The notes under the pieces: generated by a model
Seen by the model: only the letters and a program-made list of their open reading frames with translations
Database searches by the model: none
What the model was told of the DNA's origin: nothing
Shown: positions 1-5,830 of the stretch, in pieces
Layout: each line of letters starts with the position of its first letter
Position numbering within the stretch: the stretch's first letter is position 1
Origin: Sphingobacterium sp.
Lineage (GTDB): Bacteria; Bacteroidota; Bacteroidia; Sphingobacteriales; Sphingobacteriaceae
Assembly (NCBI GenBank): GCA_030146225.1
Contig: JASLCA010000309.1
Location: forward strand, 1-5,830
Reading direction: 5' to 3'
DNA: 5,830 nt
Made by a program: the position numbers and the translations under genes

Positions 1-21
1 GTTCGAATCCCGTCCAGACCG
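1..21 (+). tRNA. tRNA-Asp, 3' end only (5' part lies left of the window)
   Basis: The window opens inside a tRNA gene. Bases 1-9 hold the end of the T arm (G53, the TTCGAAT loop and the first pairing C), bases 9-13 the 3' side of the T stem, and bases 14-20 (CCAGACC) the 3' side of the acceptor stem. G21 is the discriminator base. No CCA follows (the next bases are CTA), so the tail would be added after transcription, as is usual in Bacteroidota. The implied 5' acceptor strand GGTCTGG together with discriminator G fits bacterial tRNA-Asp, which commonly starts GGTC(C/T)GG. The anticodon is not in the window, so the amino acid identity is inferred. A terminator follows 10 bases later, so this is probably the last gene of its transcript. 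Confidence 0.8.
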
Positions 22-31
22 CTAAAATTTC

Positions 32-62
32 AAAGGCATCCTTATTAAGGATGCCTTTTTTT
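32..62 (+). terminator. Rho-independent terminator after the tRNA
   Basis: A perfect 12-bp stem pairs AAAGGCATCCTT (32-43) with AAGGATGCCTTT (47-58) around a three-base ATT loop. It runs directly into a T tract covering 56-62. The position, 10 bases after the tRNA, fits termination of the rightward tRNA transcript. Read on the minus strand, the stem is followed by a mixed A/T stretch rather than a clean T run, so it would be a weaker stop for leftward transcription from the kinase gene. Confidence 0.92.
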
Positions 63-201
63 GTGCCTTAAATTTTTGAAGGAAAAGTGCAGGTGTTGAG
101 TTGAGCCACCTTATAAGCGAAGGAAAAATACACTTGGTCTCTATGCTAAAAGGGGCTAGGCCTAAGGCATTAATTTCAAAGTAAGACTAGGAATCCAAGC
201 C

Positions 202-258
202 ACAGGCATAACGCCCGCTAAGGCTTTGCAAAAGCCTACTATTCGCCCTATATAGGCA
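202..258. repeat. 57-bp direct repeat, copy 1
   Basis: This copy matches 374-430 at 54 of 57 positions with no gaps, at a constant offset of 172. The differing positions are 216, 241 and 248. It contains two hairpins. AGGCTTT (221-227) pairs perfectly with AAAGCCT (231-237) around a GCA loop. CAGGC (203-207) faces GCCCG (213-217), which pairs fully on the minus-strand RNA only if a G-U wobble is allowed. The similarity stops abruptly at both ends. The size, internal palindromes and intergenic location resemble short dispersed palindromic elements of the REP/BIME type. Whether other copies exist in the genome cannot be seen here. Confidence 0.85.
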
Positions 259-259
259 T

Positions 260-340
260 AGCGCTTAGTACCGGTTAGCAGCGCTTCGCTAAAGCCCTTG
301 ATGCCGCCCTCGCAAGAGGGCTTAGGGGCGCGTCTAAGCC
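260..340. repeat. Cluster of inverted repeats between the two direct-repeat copies
   Basis: Several hairpins are packed here. AGCGCT occurs at 260-265 and 280-285 and, being self-complementary, can pair across a short spacer. AGCG (280-283) pairs with CGCT (287-290). GCCCTC (306-311) pairs with GAGGGC (316-321) around GCAA, a GNRA tetraloop when read on the plus strand. GGCTTAG (319-325) pairs with CTAAGCC (334-340) around eight bases. The last two hairpins share three bases and so are mutually exclusive in part. None is followed by a T tract, so they do not look like terminators. The stretch may belong to one larger mobile or structured unit together with the flanking repeats; this is inference. 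Confidence 0.6.
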
Positions 341-373
341 ATTTATTCCAGCGCAAATCTTCCTGCCACTACT

Positions 374-430
374 ACAGGCATAACGCCTGCTAAGGCTTTG
401 CAAAAGCCTACTGTTCGCCGTATATAGGCA
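374..430. repeat. 57-bp direct repeat, copy 2, overlapping the kinase 3' end
   Basis: This is the second copy of the repeat at 202-258. AGGCTTT (393-399) pairs perfectly with AAAGCCT (403-409), and CAGGC (375-379) pairs perfectly with GCCTG (385-389). On the minus strand the kinase frame enters the repeat at its penultimate conserved residues. The repeat encodes the end of the protein, roughly PIYGEQ, and the TAG stop (408-410), which lies partly in the stem of the larger hairpin. The element may have arrived at the 3' end of the kinase gene. Its hairpins could protect or define the 3' end of the message, but no T tract follows, so calling it a terminator would go too far. Confidence 0.85.
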
Positions 431-3400
431 GACTAATAACAAAGCTTGTTCCGATCCCTGTTTTCGTGACAAAGTGAATATCTCCCCCAATGCCCGTAAT
501 GGTCTGTTTAACGAAGGCAAGTCCCAAGCCCGTTCCAGAACTTTTGGTAGTGAAGTTGGGTTTAAAAATACTAGGTATAACCTCTATTGGAATCCCATAG
601 CCATTATCCTGTATGCTGATGCGAATCCTATTCTCGTCTTGTAAGTCTACCGTAATGTCAATCTTATGCTTCTTCTTGCCCTTGCTAGACTCGATTGCAT
701 TTTTAAACAAGTTATTTAAGGAGCGTAGGAATTGATCGCTATCCCCTAATACATAGATATGTTCCTGCGCTGTAGTATTCAGCACCGAGATTAAGATATT
801 CGGGCTATTGCTAAATAGATTCATAGTCATATAGAGCTTCTCCATAATGTCGATCTTCATCAGGTTCGTCTCGGGCAATTTTGCAAATGCCGAAAACTCT
901 GTGGCGATCGTAGAGAGGCTATCGATCTGTTCAATAATCGATATGGAGGTACGTTCGAAGCGTTCCGTAAATCGGGGATCCCCTTCATTATGGGAGCGCA
1001 TCAACTGCTGAATTCCCAGTTTCATTGGCGTCAATGGATTTTTAATCTCATGGGCTACCTGTTTTGCCATCTCGCGCCATGCCTTTTCTCGCTCGGCATC
1101 TCGAAGCTGCTTGGCACTCTCTTCCAACTTAATCAGCATGTAGTTGTATTCCTTAATTAACATGCCGATCTCATCATTTCGCTCCCAGTAGAGGGGTTCA
1201 TTGATCTTGTTGGAAAGCTGTGTCTCTGCGAGCTTTTGGCGCACAATATTTAAAGGCTCGGTGATCTTTCCCGATACGGCCACCGCAATAAAGCCAAATA
1301 GGATAATAATAATCGTGTATATATTTAGAATCGTATTCAACAAAAGATTCTTACTCGCGGCAGCTTCCTTAACTGTATTGTAATTGGGGATGCTAAGGTA
1401 GGCGATGGTTTTAAACTCATCATTTTTTAGCGCCGTATAGGTTGAGACAAAATGAAATTCAGCAATCTGTTCCTCTTCATAAGCCACGGACTTGCGCAAG
1501 GAAGCCAGCTTGGTTATTGCATTTGGATTCATATAGTCTGAGACCAGCTTTAGGTCAAAGATACGGGGCTGAGTAGAAAACAATAGTTTGCCCTGCTTAT
1601 TATACAAGTTAAAGTTGCTTACCGAGGAGACCGATACCTCCTTCAGGATATTTACCAAGCTTGTTTCATCCAGATCTTTTCGGTTGGATGCGCTGCTTTC
1701 AATCTTTTTGGTGACCTCTGTAATCTCTCGCTGCCGATTAATCGATTGGTTGTTTTCAAGTTGCCGATTGATGCTGATAAAGGCAATTGTCCCCGAGATT
1801 AGAATCCCCAAGAGTACCGAAAAGATAACAAGCGTTTGGATACGTGTACTATACTGTATATTATTAAAAAGTTGTCTAAAATGATAGCGTACTCGCTTCA
1901 GTCGAAACTGTGTATTGGATACCGTACGCAAGCTATAGCTGACAAAGTTAAAGATGCTAAAGAAGGACAGCAAGAAGATAAAGACAATGGAGCCTAGGGC
2001 TAAGATATCCCAAAAGTTGGGCTTTAACTTGCTAAATACCACAGTAGTATACCTGTCAGGCTTGTAGACCAAGTGTATATAGTCACTTTTATCTTTTAAC
2101 TGGCTGTACTGATGTAGTCGTTTCGGCAATTTCTGGTCATTGCTCGCATAATCGTAATTTCCATACTGCGTTATCAGCTCTCCAGCTTTGTAGAAAGCAT
2201 AAGAATTCCCCAAAAAGGGGTCAAACTGTTTATTGATCAACCTTGTATCGGAGAGAATCTCAGGGTAGGGGATTGGGGTACCAAAGGCCAGATTCTTTAA
2301 GTTTAGGTACAGGTGATAGACCTTGTCGGGATTGCCTTCATAAGGTATGGTGATATGGGTAAAGTATTCTAAACTCCCCAATTCACTTTTTAATTTATAG
2401 AAGTTCCGGGTATAAGGCGTCTTTATGGCATTCTTAATTACCTTTTCTCGATACTCATTGGCCTTGTCTACCCCATAATTGTCCAATGGCACGCCTTCGT
2501 TGTTGTAGAAGTAGCCTTGAAATTCAAATTTAGATAGGTATCCGCTCAGGTAGCGCGTCCGAATGTATTCTTCTATGCCTTTGCTGTTGGTAACAGAATC
2601 GTTGAAGCTAAGCAGTCTTTCGAGCTTGTAATCCGTTTTGATTTCCTCTTCAATATCGATAAATAGGGAGACCGCATTGGTATCATCTTCTGCCAAAATA
2701 TGGGTAATGGCCAATTTCATTCCTTCCACCTTGCGGATATTATTGTAGTAATCATAGGATACCACGGAGATAGAGGATAGCAGCACCACACTTATAATAA
2801 AGATGGACAGCTTGTAGGGCATTGAAAAGGAGTAGGTGCGATAGGTACGTAAGAGAATCAATATCCCGAAAAGAACGCAAAACAAGATGTTTAAATCAAG
2901 AAGTGCACAGGCGATCAATGAGATCACAATGCATATCAATTGAATGTTGAGGATAATGGTGGTCTCTTTATTAAAGTATTTAATCACCAAGGCGATGCTG
3001 TCAATATACAAGACCAGTGAGGTAATATTGAAGCAGAGTAAGACAATGGTTAACCAGCCATAGGCTCCTAGGTTTAAAATCTTGGTAAAGTCATTCTCGT
3101 AGAAGGTAGAGTGCGTCAGCAATGTCCCTAGGTAATGGTACATCACGAAGCCAAAGAAATAGACGCTCAGGATGGCTAAAAGCGCAACCAGATTGGCATA
3201 AAATCTTTCATGCAAGATTGCGGGTACTTTAAGATTTTGCTGTACAATGCGTAGAAAGCAGATATACCAGAAAATTAAGGCTGTGGTAATCAGGTAAGAC
3301 CAGAGGTTGGGCAAGAACTCATTGTACGCATAGTATTTTGGGTCAAAGAGCTCTAGGCTAGAGTGGGTTGAAAGCCAGTTTGTCTTTAAGTCTATATAGC

Positions 3401-4154
3401 GAACAAAGAGCATAACGCTTAGGAAGAGGATGGCTGCGAGCCAGCCTTGACCTTGCTTGGCAATATGTATACAGATGCTATTGCTCAGGATAAGGATGCA
3501 GATTAAAGCGGTAAGCCAGCAGATAAATTGCAGGTTAATATAGATATTGTCTTTCTTGCCATCAATTAATTTGATTGAAAAGAGGTATTCATTGGCCTTG
3601 TTGTAGATATTTCGAATATTTTCACTGTCATCATAGTTGGCGATATCAATATTCTTAACATTAATATTGGCTGTAAACTTGCTGTCCAGGTATTCATTGG
3701 TCGCATCAAAGTTCCTTTTTAAAGGCACTAAGGCTATTACTGTGGTGTTGTTTTGCAACTCCTTTTTCTTTAGCAAGAAAGATCTGTTTTCGGATTGGGC
3801 AAAGGAGGTATGGTTTTTTAAGCCTAAGTCGGTTACGGGTACATAAATATTATTAGACCAGTGCACCAGGCGGTGGTTCTTATAGATATAAAAGTAGATA
3901 AACTCCTCATTGAGTTTATTGGTGAGATCTGCAATCTGCACAGGGTATTTTTCAACATGCTGGAAGGTCTTCAGCATAAGACTATCCGCCCATATCTCCT
4001 CAATCCTATCCTCAAAGCCATGGATTTTCTTGCTGAGTTTGTTGGCATCCAACTCCAGCATATCCTCATCCTTGATGGTAAAGTGTATAGTAATAGCCGT
4101 ACCAATAAGGGTCAGGGTGAGTATAAGGAGTAAGATACGGATTTTAGTAAGCAT
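408..4154 (-). CDS. Large multi-pass sensor histidine kinase with HAMP and NtrY-like transmitter
   Basis: The product is a 1248-residue membrane sensor kinase that should autophosphorylate on His1035 and pass the phosphate to a response regulator. Hydrophobic segments suggest about 12 membrane passes: near 7-27, 207-228, 237-252, 284-305, 318-343, 363-390, 399-419, 420-437, 449-467, 715-740, 770-794 and 936-961. With an N-in start, basic loops (301-317, 436-448, 741-771) fall inside and three large regions (28-206, 468-714, 796-935) outside. A HAMP linker follows (about 960-1012, with DEIG at 994-997). The H box is HEIKNP (1035-1040), in a context (AWREMAKQVAHEIKNPLTP, then EFSAFAKLPE) typical of NtrY kinases. 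The ATPase domain shows the N box (N1148, N1152), G1 DNGYGIP (1183-1189), the F box (1197-1201), and G2 GTGLGL (1207-1212). All catalytic motifs are intact. Glu1036 and Asn1039 also fit phosphatase activity. The ATG at 4154-4152 precedes a membrane anchor and has no strong ribosome site. No partner regulator is in view and the signal is unknown. The last residues are encoded by a repeat. Confidence 0.93.
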   Translation of the reverse strand: MLTKIRILLLILTLTLIGTAITIHFTIKDEDMLELDANKLSKKIHGFEDRIEEIWADSLMLKTFQHVEKYPVQIADLTNKLNEEFIYFYIYKNHRLVHWSNNIYVPVTDLGLKNHTSFAQSENRSFLLKKKELQNNTTVIALVPLKRNFDATNEYLDSKFTANINVKNIDIANYDDSENIRNIYNKANEYLFSIKLIDGKKDNIYINLQFICWLTALICILILSNSICIHIAKQGQGWLAAILFLSVMLFVRYIDLKTNWLSTHSSLELFDPKYYAYNEFLPNLWSYLITTALIFWYICFLRIVQQNLKVPAILHERFYANLVALLAILSVYFFGFVMYHYLGTLLTHSTFYENDFTKILNLGAYGWLTIVLLCFNITSLVLYIDSIALVIKYFNKETTIILNIQLICIVISLIACALLDLNILFCVLFGILILLRTYRTYSFSMPYKLSIFIISVVLLSSISVVSYDYYNNIRKVEGMKLAITHILAEDDTNAVSLFIDIEEEIKTDYKLERLLSFNDSVTNSKGIEEYIRTRYLSGYLSKFEFQGYFYNNEGVPLDNYGVDKANEYREKVIKNAIKTPYTRNFYKLKSELGSLEYFTHITIPYEGNPDKVYHLYLNLKNLAFGTPIPYPEILSDTRLINKQFDPFLGNSYAFYKAGELITQYGNYDYASNDQKLPKRLHQYSQLKDKSDYIHLVYKPDRYTTVVFSKLKPNFWDILALGSIVFIFLLSFFSIFNFVSYSLRTVSNTQFRLKRVRYHFRQLFNNIQYSTRIQTLVIFSVLLGILISGTIAFISINRQLENNQSINRQREITEVTKKIESSASNRKDLDETSLVNILKEVSVSSVSNFNLYNKQGKLLFSTQPRIFDLKLVSDYMNPNAITKLASLRKSVAYEEEQIAEFHFVSTYTALKNDEFKTIAYLSIPNYNTVKEAAASKNLLLNTILNIYTIIIILFGFIAVAVSGKITEPLNIVRQKLAETQLSNKINEPLYWERNDEIGMLIKEYNYMLIKLEESAKQLRDAEREKAWREMAKQVAHEIKNPLTPMKLGIQQLMRSHNEGDPRFTERFERTSISIIEQIDSLSTIATEFSAFAKLPETNLMKIDIMEKLYMTMNLFSNSPNILISVLNTTAQEHIYVLGDSDQFLRSLNNLFKNAIESSKGKKKHKIDITVDLQDENRIRISIQDNGYGIPIEVIPSIFKPNFTTKSSGTGLGLAFVKQTITGIGGDIHFVTKTGIGTSFVISLPIYGEQ

Positions 4155-4177
4155 GTATATGGCAGTTCGTCTACTTG

Positions 4178-4185
4178 TAAATATA
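4178..4185 (-). promoter_or_regulatory. Possible -7 promoter element for the kinase gene
   Basis: On the minus strand these bases read TATATTTA, close to the Bacteroidota -7 consensus TAnnTTTG, and end 23 bases before the kinase ATG. The element sits at the end of the T tract of the preceding terminator. I find no convincing -33 TTG-type element upstream, where the terminator hairpin lies. The A/T-rich setting makes chance matches likely, so this is a weak candidate. Confidence 0.22.
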
Positions 4186-4222
4186 AAAAAAGTCCCCGAT
4201 AGTTGGACACTAGGGGGACTTT
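4184..4222 (-). terminator. Rho-independent terminator ending the sdh operon
   Basis: Read on the minus strand, AAAGTCCCC (4222-4214) pairs with GGGGACTTT (4197-4189) in a 9-bp stem, followed by a run of seven T (4191-4185). A further four pairs, TAGT with ACTA, form inside the loop (4200-4203 with 4209-4212), separated from the main stem by a small internal loop. It lies 37 bases beyond the sdhB stop, which fits the end of the sdh transcript and separates it from the kinase gene. On the plus strand the stem is followed by TTTCTCTTTT, so some stop in that direction is possible, but no plus-strand gene needs it. Confidence 0.88.
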
Positions 4223-4259
4223 CTCTTTTGGATAGGAGGCCTATAGCCAGCTGTTATCC

Positions 4260-5039
4260 TTATGATGTTGTGTGCACGTCTTCCTGACGGAACAATTTAG
4301 CCGTAAGGTACTCACGGTTCATGCGTGCGATATTTGAAAGTTTAATGCCTTTTGGACATTCAGCCTCACAAGCACCTGTATTTGTACAGTTACCAAAGCC
4401 TTCTTTATCCATCTGGTCAACCATTGCTTGTGCTCTTTCGTAACGCTCAGTTTGTCCTTGTGGTACAAGTGCAAATTGAGAGATCTTAGCCGATACAAAT
4501 AGCATCGCCGAAGCATTCTTACAAGCAGCCACACAAGCGCCACAACCAATACAAGTTGCCGATTCAAAAGCCTCATCAGCGATACGCTTAGGGATAGCAA
4601 TTGTGTTGGCATCTGGGACACCACCTGTGTTAACATTTACATACCCACCTGCTTGCTGAATACGGTCAAATGCAGTCCGGTCAACAGCTAAATCCTTCAA
4701 TACTGGGAATGCTGCTGCACGCCATGGCTCGATAACGATAGTCTGTCCATCGTGGAAGGAGCGCATGTGTAACTGACAGGTTGTAATCCCGTATTTAGGT
4801 CCGTGCGGACGACCATTGATAACCAGTGAGCACATTCCGCAAATTCCTTCGCGACAATCATGGTCAAAGTATATCGGGTCTTCGCCCAGGTGCGTTAAGT
4901 CTTCATTGACGATGTCAAGCATTTCTAAGAAAGACATATCATCAGCAATGTTCTTAGCTTGTATCGTTACAAATTGACCTTTTGTTTTATCATTTTTTTG
5001 ACGCCAAACTTTCAGCGTTAAATTCATATGTTGTGCCAT
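4260..5039 (-). CDS. sdhB: Succinate dehydrogenase / fumarate reductase iron-sulfur subunit
   Basis: The 259-residue product carries electrons from the flavoprotein SdhA through three iron-sulfur clusters to the membrane cytochrome b, at the inner face of the cytoplasmic membrane. All ligands are present. The [2Fe-2S] set is C62, C67 and C70 in CREGICGMC, plus C88. The ferredoxin-like half has CIGCGAC (C163, C166, C169), C173, C218, C224 and C228-Pro. By family pattern, C163/C166/C169/C228 hold [4Fe-4S] and C173/C218/C224 hold [3Fe-4S]. The motifs SFLEMLDIVNE and FDHDCREGICGMCS are those of Bacteroidota class B enzymes. I chose the ATG at 5039-5037, giving MAQHMNLTLKVW, over an upstream in-frame TTG at 5060 that would add seven residues and sit four bases from the sdhA stop. 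Another ATG lies at 5027. The gene follows sdhA by 24 bases and should be cotranscribed with it. The family includes fumarate reductases (frdB), and the direction of catalysis cannot be read from sequence. In an aerobic menaquinone-using member, succinate oxidation is likely. Confidence 0.96.
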   Translation of the reverse strand: MAQHMNLTLKVWRQKNDKTKGQFVTIQAKNIADDMSFLEMLDIVNEDLTHLGEDPIYFDHDCREGICGMCSLVINGRPHGPKYGITTCQLHMRSFHDGQTIVIEPWRAAAFPVLKDLAVDRTAFDRIQQAGGYVNVNTGGVPDANTIAIPKRIADEAFESATCIGCGACVAACKNASAMLFVSAKISQFALVPQGQTERYERAQAMVDQMDKEGFGNCTNTGACEAECPKGIKLSNIARMNREYLTAKLFRQEDVHTTS

Positions 5040-5063
5040 GATAGTATTTTTAATACCCAACTA

Positions 5064-5830
5064 CTATTTATAACTTCTTTGGGTTAGTTTAACGTTCTCG
5101 AAAACCAACTCTTCTTTGTGAAGCTCAGAAGCTTGATTCTCGCCTTTGAATTCCCAAGCAGATACGAATGTGAAGTTTTCATCATCACGTAGTGCTTCAC
5201 CTTCCTCGGTCTGTGACTCTAAGCGGAAGTGACCTCCACAAGATTCATTACGATTCAAGGCATCATCCACCATTAATTCGCCCAATTCTAAGAAGTCAGC
5301 TACACGTCCTGCTTTTTCAAGCGACATATTCAACTCTTCGTTCTCACCTAAAACCTTAACATCTGTCCAGAATTCATTTTTCAAATCTTGGATAAGACCC
5401 TTAGCTTTTGTCAGACCTTCAGCTGTACGTGCCATACCACAGTATTCCCACATAATATGTCCTAACTGCTTGTGAATATCATCCACAGTTTTAGAACCTT
5501 TTAAGCTTAATAGTTTGTTGACTTTATCTTCAACCTCTTTACGGGTTTGCTCAAATGCAGGGTGGTTTTTATCCACAGCCTTAAAGCTACCCAAGTTAGC
5601 CAAGTAGTCACCTACTGTAAATGGAATAACGAAGTACCCATCGGATAAACCTTGCATCAAAGCTGAAGCTCCTAAACGGTTTGCACCGTGATCAGAGAAA
5701 TTCGCCTCACCCAATGCATATAGACCAGGAATAGTCGTCATTAAGTTGTAATCTACCCATACCCCACCCATTGTGTAGTGAACAGCTGGATAAATACGCA
5801 TAGGTTGTTTGTAAGGGTTCTCATCCGTAA
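5064..5830 (-). CDS. sdhA: Succinate dehydrogenase / fumarate reductase flavoprotein subunit, C-terminal part
   Basis: Only the last 254 complete codons are visible; the gene runs off the right edge, so its start, the N-terminal FAD-binding fold and the flavin-attaching histidine are not in the window. SdhA oxidises succinate to fumarate (or the reverse) on covalent FAD and passes electrons to SdhB. Counting from the first whole codon (5828-5826), HYTMGG at 17-22 contains the conserved substrate-site histidine. ALGEANFSDHGANRLGAS (38-55) carries the Glu that contacts the FAD and the Arg (R51) that binds the substrate carboxylate. The helical C-terminal domain follows, with MWEYCGMARTAEGL and NRNESCGGHFR. 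The motifs match Bacteroidota/epsilon-type class B enzymes. The frame is open without interruption. An internal ATG at 5801 is not the start, because conserved coding sequence (ENPYKQP) continues upstream of it. In this family sdhC normally precedes sdhA, which would place it further right. Confidence 0.95.
   Translation of the reverse strand, partial: TDENPYKQPMRIYPAVHYTMGGVWVDYNLMTTIPGLYALGEANFSDHGANRLGASALMQGLSDGYFVIPFTVGDYLANLGSFKAVDKNHPAFEQTRKEVEDKVNKLLSLKGSKTVDDIHKQLGHIMWEYCGMARTAEGLTKAKGLIQDLKNEFWTDVKVLGENEELNMSLEKAGRVADFLELGELMVDDALNRNESCGGHFRLESQTEEGEALRDDENFTFVSAWEFKGENQASELHKEELVFENVKLTQRSYK

Larger units (their letters stand above)
63..407. other. Intergenic block without a credible gene, rich in repeats and palindromes
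   Basis: These 345 bases separate the tRNA terminator from the stop codon of the converging kinase gene. The left part (63-200) is ordinary A/T-rich spacer, with a short palindrome TAGGCCTA near 157-164 and two copies of GAAGGAAAA (79 and 119). The right part holds two copies of a 57-bp repeat and a structured stretch between them. Open frames do cross the block on the minus strand, but they run through both strands' hairpins, have no recognisable domain, and follow the repeat structure rather than a protein. I read them as chance. I see no convincing promoter and no T-rich terminator for the leftward kinase transcript. Confidence 0.7.

Noticed and set aside
1..258. Integration site at the tRNA 3' end
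   Set aside because: I looked for a second copy of the tRNA 3' sequence further right as an attachment repeat and found none; no integrase gene is present either.
162..356. Minus-strand open frame of 64 codons in the block left of the kinase
   Set aside because: It crosses repeat copy 1 and the palindromic stretch, has no recognisable domain or ribosome site, and its length is explained by the repeat composition.
375..409. Intrinsic terminator for the kinase gene
   Set aside because: Good hairpins sit at the stop codon, but no T tract follows either of them on the minus strand, so I left them annotated only as repeat structure.
202..430. CRISPR array
   Set aside because: There are only two repeat copies, 57 bases long with a 115-base spacer and mismatches, which does not fit an array.
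275..520. Minus-strand open frame of 81 codons overlapping the kinase 3' end
   Set aside because: It starts inside the kinase ATPase domain in another frame and continues into the repeats; the kinase frame carries intact conserved motifs, so this is a shadow.
1201..4287. Several plus-strand open frames opposite the kinase gene
   Set aside because: They are antisense readings of the kinase coding sequence with no domains, and one crosses the sdh terminator.
4319..4636. Minus-strand 105-codon frame inside sdhB
   Set aside because: It is an out-of-frame reading of sdhB, whose own frame contains all cluster-binding cysteines.
5042..5056. Small inverted repeat GTATT/AATAC in the sdhA-sdhB spacer
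   Set aside because: Five A/T-rich pairs around three A bases form too weak a hairpin to claim regulation or processing.
5040..5060. TTG start at 5060 for sdhB
   Set aside because: It adds MGIKNTI, starts four bases from the sdhA stop, and has no ribosome site; the ATG at 5039 gives the usual family N-terminus length.

Overview
The window looks like a chromosomal segment from a Bacteroidota bacterium, probably in or near the Sphingobacteriaceae (Sphingobacterium/Pedobacter-like). Three observations support this. The succinate dehydrogenase flavoprotein and iron-sulfur subunits are of the Bacteroidota/epsilon-type (class B) family. The tRNA at the left edge lacks an encoded CCA tail. The genes are not preceded by strong Shine-Dalgarno sequences. 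The family-level placement rests on recognising protein wording and is an inference.

Layout from left to right. Bases 1-21 are the 3' end of a plus-strand tRNA, most likely tRNA-Asp, followed by a near-ideal intrinsic terminator (32-62). About 345 bp follow without a credible gene. Within them are two direct copies of a 57-bp, hairpin-containing repeat (202-258 and 374-430, three mismatches) on either side of a palindrome-rich stretch (260-340). The right-hand repeat copy runs into the 3' end of the next gene. All remaining genes are on the minus strand. Bases 408-4154 encode a 1248-residue sensor histidine kinase with about 12 membrane segments, three sizeable extracytoplasmic regions, a HAMP linker and an NtrY-like transmitter. 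Between it and the next gene lies a terminator (4184-4222). Then come sdhB (4260-5039) and the C-terminal part of sdhA (5064-5830, cut by the window edge).

The genes form three transcription units. The tRNA unit reads rightward and converges on the leftward kinase gene, with the repeat block between them. The sdhA-sdhB pair is the end of a succinate dehydrogenase operon; the cytochrome b subunit gene sdhC is expected upstream of sdhA, beyond the right edge. The operon ends at the terminator before the kinase gene, so the kinase is probably transcribed separately. No response regulator gene is in view, so the kinase appears to be an orphan at this locus.

No clearly new multi-gene system is visible. 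The points most worth a second look are the repeat that supplies the kinase gene's stop codon and last residues, and the unusual membrane architecture of the kinase.
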